Part shown: piece after piece, positions 61,173 to 64,000 of the stretch
Layout of the letters: the number at the start of each line of letters is the position of its first letter
Numbering within the stretch: position 1 is the stretch's first letter
DNA from: an uncultured Eubacteriales bacterium
Lineage (GTDB): Bacteria; Bacillota; Clostridia; Oscillospirales; Acutalibacteraceae
Direction: 5' to 3'
Length of the DNA: 64,000 nucleotides
NCBI GenBank assembly: GCA_934728355.1
Contig: CAKVEA010000001.1
Location: 124,001-188,000 of the forward strand
Translations under genes and position numbers: made by a program
Notes under the pieces: model-generated
The model's database searches: none
What the model saw: the letters and a program-made list of their open reading frames with translations, nothing else
What the model was told of the DNA's origin: nothing

Positions 61173-61733
61173 TTATGTTGTAATTGCTGCTCCTGCGGCA
61201 GTACCTTTAGCGGTTACTCCTGAGAATGTAGTATTTCCTTTATTTGTGTAATTAACATTAACCGTTAAAAATTTGCTTAAAAATCCTCTCATGTCTATGG
61301 TTTTTATTTTTTTACTTGAATTTGATTTTATGTATTCTCCAAGGTAAGATGTGAATTCGAGTATCATTTTAGCTCTAATACGTTCTGTTTCATTTTGCAT
61401 TTCTTCGGGTGAAATGTATTGTTCTTTTTCTTTTAATTTCTTTTTATATTTTTTCATTTTGTTATAGCATTTTTCTGCGGTTTCTTGAAGTTCTTCATTT
61501 TCAGCTTTAAGTTCTGAAATTTCATTTTTAAGGCTAATATTTTTTTCATTTAGCTTTTCATTTTTTGCCATTAACTCATTATATTTTTGAGTCAAATCTG
61601 TAGAATTTTCTGTAGTTGAAGTTGAAGCTTGTGTTTCTTGAATGGTTCCTTCTGTTGCAGAGATTAATGTGTTTCCATTACTAATAACTCCTAATAATAT
61701 GGAAATAGCAAGTATTTTTTTTAGTTTCTTCAT
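61173..61733 (-). CDS. Exported coiled-coil protein of unknown function
   Basis: 186 residues from ATG 61733 (an ATG at 61745 abuts the AAAGGG ribosome site). Signal peptide KKLKKILAISILLGVISNGN to about ISA. A threonine/serine-rich segment (QASTSTTENSTDL) is followed by a continuous heptad coiled coil (about 55-110, NEKLNEKNISLKNEISELKA) and a C-terminal region with VNVNYTNKGNTTFSGVTAKG. First gene of an operon with HATPase and STAS proteins and preceded by a good promoter. A sensor-like or structural role can be imagined but is unsupported. Confidence 0.7.
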   Translation of the reverse strand: MKKLKKILAISILLGVISNGNTLISATEGTIQETQASTSTTENSTDLTQKYNELMAKNEKLNEKNISLKNEISELKAENEELQETAEKCYNKMKKYKKKLKEKEQYISPEEMQNETERIRAKMILEFTSYLGEYIKSNSSKKIKTIDMRGFLSKFLTVNVNYTNKGNTTFSGVTAKGTAAGAAITT

Positions 61734-61807
61734 AAATAATATCATCCCTTTCGTAAGTTTTAAACATTTTCCACAATATTTTAAACTTTTTTACTTGATG
61801 CAATTTT

Positions 61808-61836
61808 ATTTTATCAAATTGTATTTTTAATTTCAA
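61808..61836 (-). promoter_or_regulatory. Promoter of the coiled-coil/HATPase/STAS operon
   Basis: Minus strand TTGAAA (61831-61836), 17 nt, TAAAAT (61808-61813), about 75 nt upstream. Confidence 0.65.
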
Positions 61837-61915
61837 TATATTATTAAATTTTTAGTTAATTTGACGTATAATTTAAATTTATAAATGTCTTTTAAATTTG
61901 TAATTTTATAAAAAG

Positions 61916-61944
61916 TTGTAAGATTTAGTTTACTGTGATAAAAT
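61916..61944 (+). promoter_or_regulatory. Promoter of dusB
   Basis: TTGTAA (61916-61921), 17 nt, TAAAAT (61939-61944) with an upstream TG (extended -10), about 28 nt before dusB. Confidence 0.62.
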
Positions 61945-61971
61945 GAAAACAAAAATTTTAAGGAATAAAAA

Positions 61972-62937
61972 ATGAAAATAGGAAATTTAAAAATTGAAGG
62001 AATAGCATCTTTAGCTCCGATGGCAGGAATTACAGATAAAGCTTTCAGGCAAATTTGCCGTAATTTCGGTGCAGCATATTTAACGAGTGAAATGGTAAGT
62101 GTAAAGGGAATTATTTATAACAGTGAAAAAACCTTTTCTCTTATGGAACACAGTGAAGAAGAAAAACCTTTTGCGTTGCAGCTTTTTGGAAGTGACCCAG
62201 AGGATTTTTTCAAAGCTGTTAATTTAATTTCAAATTATTTACCTGATATTATTGATATAAATATGGGATGTCCTGCTACTAAAATAGTTAAAGAAAATTC
62301 CGGATCATCACTAATGAGAAATCCGGAAATTTGCGCTAAAATAGTTAAAAGCGTAAAAAGTGCATGTAACATACCTGTAACCATAAAAATTCGTTCAGGC
62401 TGGGATAGTTCTTCTATAAATGCAACCGAGGTTGCTCAAGCATGTTGTGAAGCTGGAGTGGATGCTATAACAGTTCATGGAAGAACTAAACATCAAGGAT
62501 ATTCAGGGAAAGTTGATTTAGATGTAATAAAAATGGTTAAAAAAATTTCAAGTGTTCCTGTTATTGGTAATGGGGATATTGTTTCGGTTGAATCTGCGAA
62601 AAAAATGCTTGAATATACCGGTTGTGATTTTTTAGCAATAGGACGCGGTGCTATAGGAAACCCTTGGATATTTTCAGAGATTAATAATTGGTATTTTAAT
62701 AATAAAGAAAGTGAAAAAGTATCTATTCAAGAAAAAGTTCGGGTTATGAAACTTCATATAGAAAAAATGTGTTTATTTAAGGGAGAATATCTTGGTGTTA
62801 GGGAATCCAGGAAACATTTATCTTCATATATTAAAGGTATTCCTCGAGCTGCAGATTACAGAAATTTAGTTTTTTCCTCTAAAACTAAAAAAGAACTTCT
62901 TGATATTTGCGATAGTATACTTTTATCGAATGAATAA
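61972..62937 (+). CDS. dusB: tRNA-dihydrouridine synthase
   Basis: 321 residues. FMN enzyme that reduces uridine to dihydrouridine in tRNA D-loops. TIM barrel: LAPMAGITDKAFRQICRNFG, LQLFGSDPEDF, catalytic cysteine in DINMGCPATKIVKENSGSSL, VTIKIRSGWD, TVHGRTKHQGYSG, IGNGDI and AIGRGAIGNPWIF, as in DusB. ATG at 61972 after AAGGAATAAAAA. Single gene with its own promoter and terminator. Confidence 0.95.
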   Translation: MKIGNLKIEGIASLAPMAGITDKAFRQICRNFGAAYLTSEMVSVKGIIYNSEKTFSLMEHSEEEKPFALQLFGSDPEDFFKAVNLISNYLPDIIDINMGCPATKIVKENSGSSLMRNPEICAKIVKSVKSACNIPVTIKIRSGWDSSSINATEVAQACCEAGVDAITVHGRTKHQGYSGKVDLDVIKMVKKISSVPVIGNGDIVSVESAKKMLEYTGCDFLAIGRGAIGNPWIFSEINNWYFNNKESEKVSIQEKVRVMKLHIEKMCLFKGEYLGVRESRKHLSSYIKGIPRAADYRNLVFSSKTKKELLDICDSILLSNE

Positions 62938-62943
62938 TTAAAA

Positions 62944-62966
62944 GAGCTACTCAAAAAGAGTAGCTC
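62944..62966 (+). terminator. Terminator between dusB and the convergent exported-protein gene
   Basis: GAGCTACTC / GAGTAGCTC 9-bp stem, AAAAA loop, CTAATTTT on plus and TTTTAATTA on minus, hence probably bidirectional. Confidence 0.82.
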
Positions 62967-62972
62967 CTAATT

Positions 62973-63671
62973 TTAAAAATGCTTACTTTCTTCTTCAATT
63001 AATTTGTTTAAACATTCTTTAATAGAAGGTAACAGTAAATTTTTATTATAGTATGGGAATAGGTCGAATAATTTACAATATAAACCTATAGAAATATTAT
63101 CAAGAGATTGTTTACTAAGATTTAAATTTTTAATTACTAAGAATACATAAAACATGTCCGTTATAAACTTTTTTGATTCTGTTGGAATACCATTTTTGCA
63201 TAGATTGTAATTGTAACGTATAATTGCATTTATTGTTTCTTGAGGTGAATCTAGTGTATAAATTGTAAGTAGTTCTATTTGTAAAAGATAATGGCAGTAA
63301 ACAATTGAAAATTCTTTAATATTATAGGTTTTCATTTTTTCTTCTATTGACTGTAAAGTTAATTGTTCAATACTTGAAAACTCTTTTTTATTTAGAACTT
63401 TAGAAATTTCTTTTTCATAAAAATATTCTTGTTCATATTCATAATTTAAATTTCTAATGCTGTCATATTTGTATGTACCAAATGTGTCTGCTTCACGAGT
63501 TCTTTTTCTAATATCTTTTTCTTCTTCCCAATAATCCGAAGCACCTACCAAATAGGTGGTAGTGTTGAAAAGAGTAAGGGTAGATAATAAAATAGCAACT
63601 AATTTAAAAATTTTTTTATGATTTGAAAAAAAATAAAAATCTTTTGTAAAAAATTTTCCAAATAATATCAT
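62973..63671 (-). CDS. Exported protein of unknown function
   Basis: About 232 residues from ATG 63671, with AAGGAG about 14 nt upstream; an open frame to 63713 has no better start. An N-terminal hydrophobic segment (IFKLVAILLSTLTLFNTTTY) suggests export; the mature part is helical-looking, rich in Glu, Lys and Tyr (ADTFGTYKYDSIRNLNYEYE) with three cysteines. Its composition and architecture recall the exported proteins at 46.4-50.6 kb, but no clear sequence match was seen by eye. Confidence 0.65.
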   Translation of the reverse strand: MILFGKFFTKDFYFFSNHKKIFKLVAILLSTLTLFNTTTYLVGASDYWEEEKDIRKRTREADTFGTYKYDSIRNLNYEYEQEYFYEKEISKVLNKKEFSSIEQLTLQSIEEKMKTYNIKEFSIVYCHYLLQIELLTIYTLDSPQETINAIIRYNYNLCKNGIPTESKKFITDMFYVFLVIKNLNLSKQSLDNISIGLYCKLFDLFPYYNKNLLLPSIKECLNKLIEEESKHF

Positions 63672-63769
63672 TATTATAATTACTCTCCTTAAAAAAATAA
63701 ATAACAAAAACATTTATCTAAAAATACCATTACTAAATTAAAAAAGTTTTAAATATAAGTACTAATTAA

Positions 63770-64000
63770 TTAACAATCAAAAATTGCAGGAATTTTACAA
63801 TCAACAAAAGAGATATAATCATCATCTGCGACTATGATGTGGTCAATGAAAGTAATATTCATATTGTCAAAAATGTTTTTAAGTTTTTTAGTTGTAATAA
63901 TATCTTGTTTAGAAGGCAAAGCCAGACCACTTGGATGATTATGAGCAAAAACAATACCTGCTGCATTATAAATGACTATAAGTTCAATAATTTTTCTTAA
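63770..64000 (-). CDS. radC: RadC-like JAB-domain protein (C-terminal part)
   Basis: The last 77 residues, with the start beyond the window. JAMM motif is intact: AHNHPSGLALPSKQD (HxH...D) followed by LKNIFDNMNITFIDHIIVAD and DYISFVD, the typical RadC C-terminus. RadC proteins were linked to DNA repair and are common on mobile elements; function is uncertain. TAA stop at 63770. Confidence 0.88.
   Translation of the reverse strand, partial: LRKIIELIVIYNAAGIVFAHNHPSGLALPSKQDIITTKKLKNIFDNMNITFIDHIIVADDDYISFVDCKIPAIFDC

Noticed and set aside
1..64000. CRISPR arrays, insertion sequences, prophage
   Set aside because: No regularly spaced repeats, transposase or integrase genes were seen; the only sizeable direct repeat is the 5S cassette.

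Overview
The window is a low-GC, Gram-positive type chromosome segment spanning the replication origin. Clostridial-style features support a Firmicute of class Clostridia: PolC (not only DnaE) replicative polymerase, a SpoVT sporulation regulator, RemA/B-family DUF370 protein beside recF, a V-type rather than F-type ATPase operon, a small clostridial ferredoxin, and AAGGAGG ribosome-binding sites with many TTG and GTG starts. An Oscillospirales-like anaerobe is my best guess, with low confidence. The run of secreted proteins without recognisable domains suggests a host-associated or community-dwelling lineage.

Layout. 1-4.1 kb: an NHLM-type peptide export cassette on the minus strand (ABC ATPase cut by the window edge, C39 peptidase/ABC exporter, short HlyD-like protein) with its own promoter. 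4.2-13.1 kb: a nine-gene V-ATPase operon (stalk subunit, C, I, K, F, E, A, B, D) with promoter and terminator. 13.1-23.7 kb: pyrH-frr-uppS-cdsA-dxr-rseP-ispG-polC, covering UMP kinase, ribosome recycling, undecaprenyl, CDP-diacylglycerol and isoprenoid synthesis, site-2 protease and DNA polymerase. 23.7-26.1 kb: a small accessory patch with two double-glycine leader peptides, an M23 peptidase and ferredoxin. 26.2-29 kb: spoVT and tpiA-gpmI.

29-39 kb is the origin block: gyrA, a YcxB-like gene, gyrB, a zinc-ribbon membrane protein, remB, recF, dnaN, oriC and dnaA on the minus strand. From 39.1 kb the rpmH-rnpA-yidD-yidC-mnmE-mnmG-rsmG-serS series runs on the plus strand. The strand switch at 39 kb, the DnaA-box-rich dnaA/dnaN gap and a DnaA-trio-like TAG repeat place bidirectional replication start near 37.4 kb.

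46.4-51.4 kb holds six small genes for exported proteins of unknown function, five of them apparently continuous with serS. Two tandem, self-contained 5S rRNA cassettes (promoter, gene, terminator) follow on the minus strand. 52.3-57.3 kb is dut and the rod-shape set mreB-mreC-mreD-PBP2. 57.5-64 kb: a methylglyoxal synthase-like gene lacking the expected catalytic aspartate, hisS, tRNA-Leu(CAA), an alpha/beta hydrolase-like protein lacking a histidine after its nucleophile, a STAS / HATPase / exported coiled-coil operon, dusB, another exported unknown, and the 3' end of a radC-like gene.

The strongest leads for new biology are the origin-unwinding architecture, the structured Shine-Dalgarno spacer before ntpA, a possible attenuator between rpmH and rnpA, the divergent secreted-protein operon joined to serS, and two pseudo-enzyme-like proteins. 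All calls come from reading the sequence; no database search was run.
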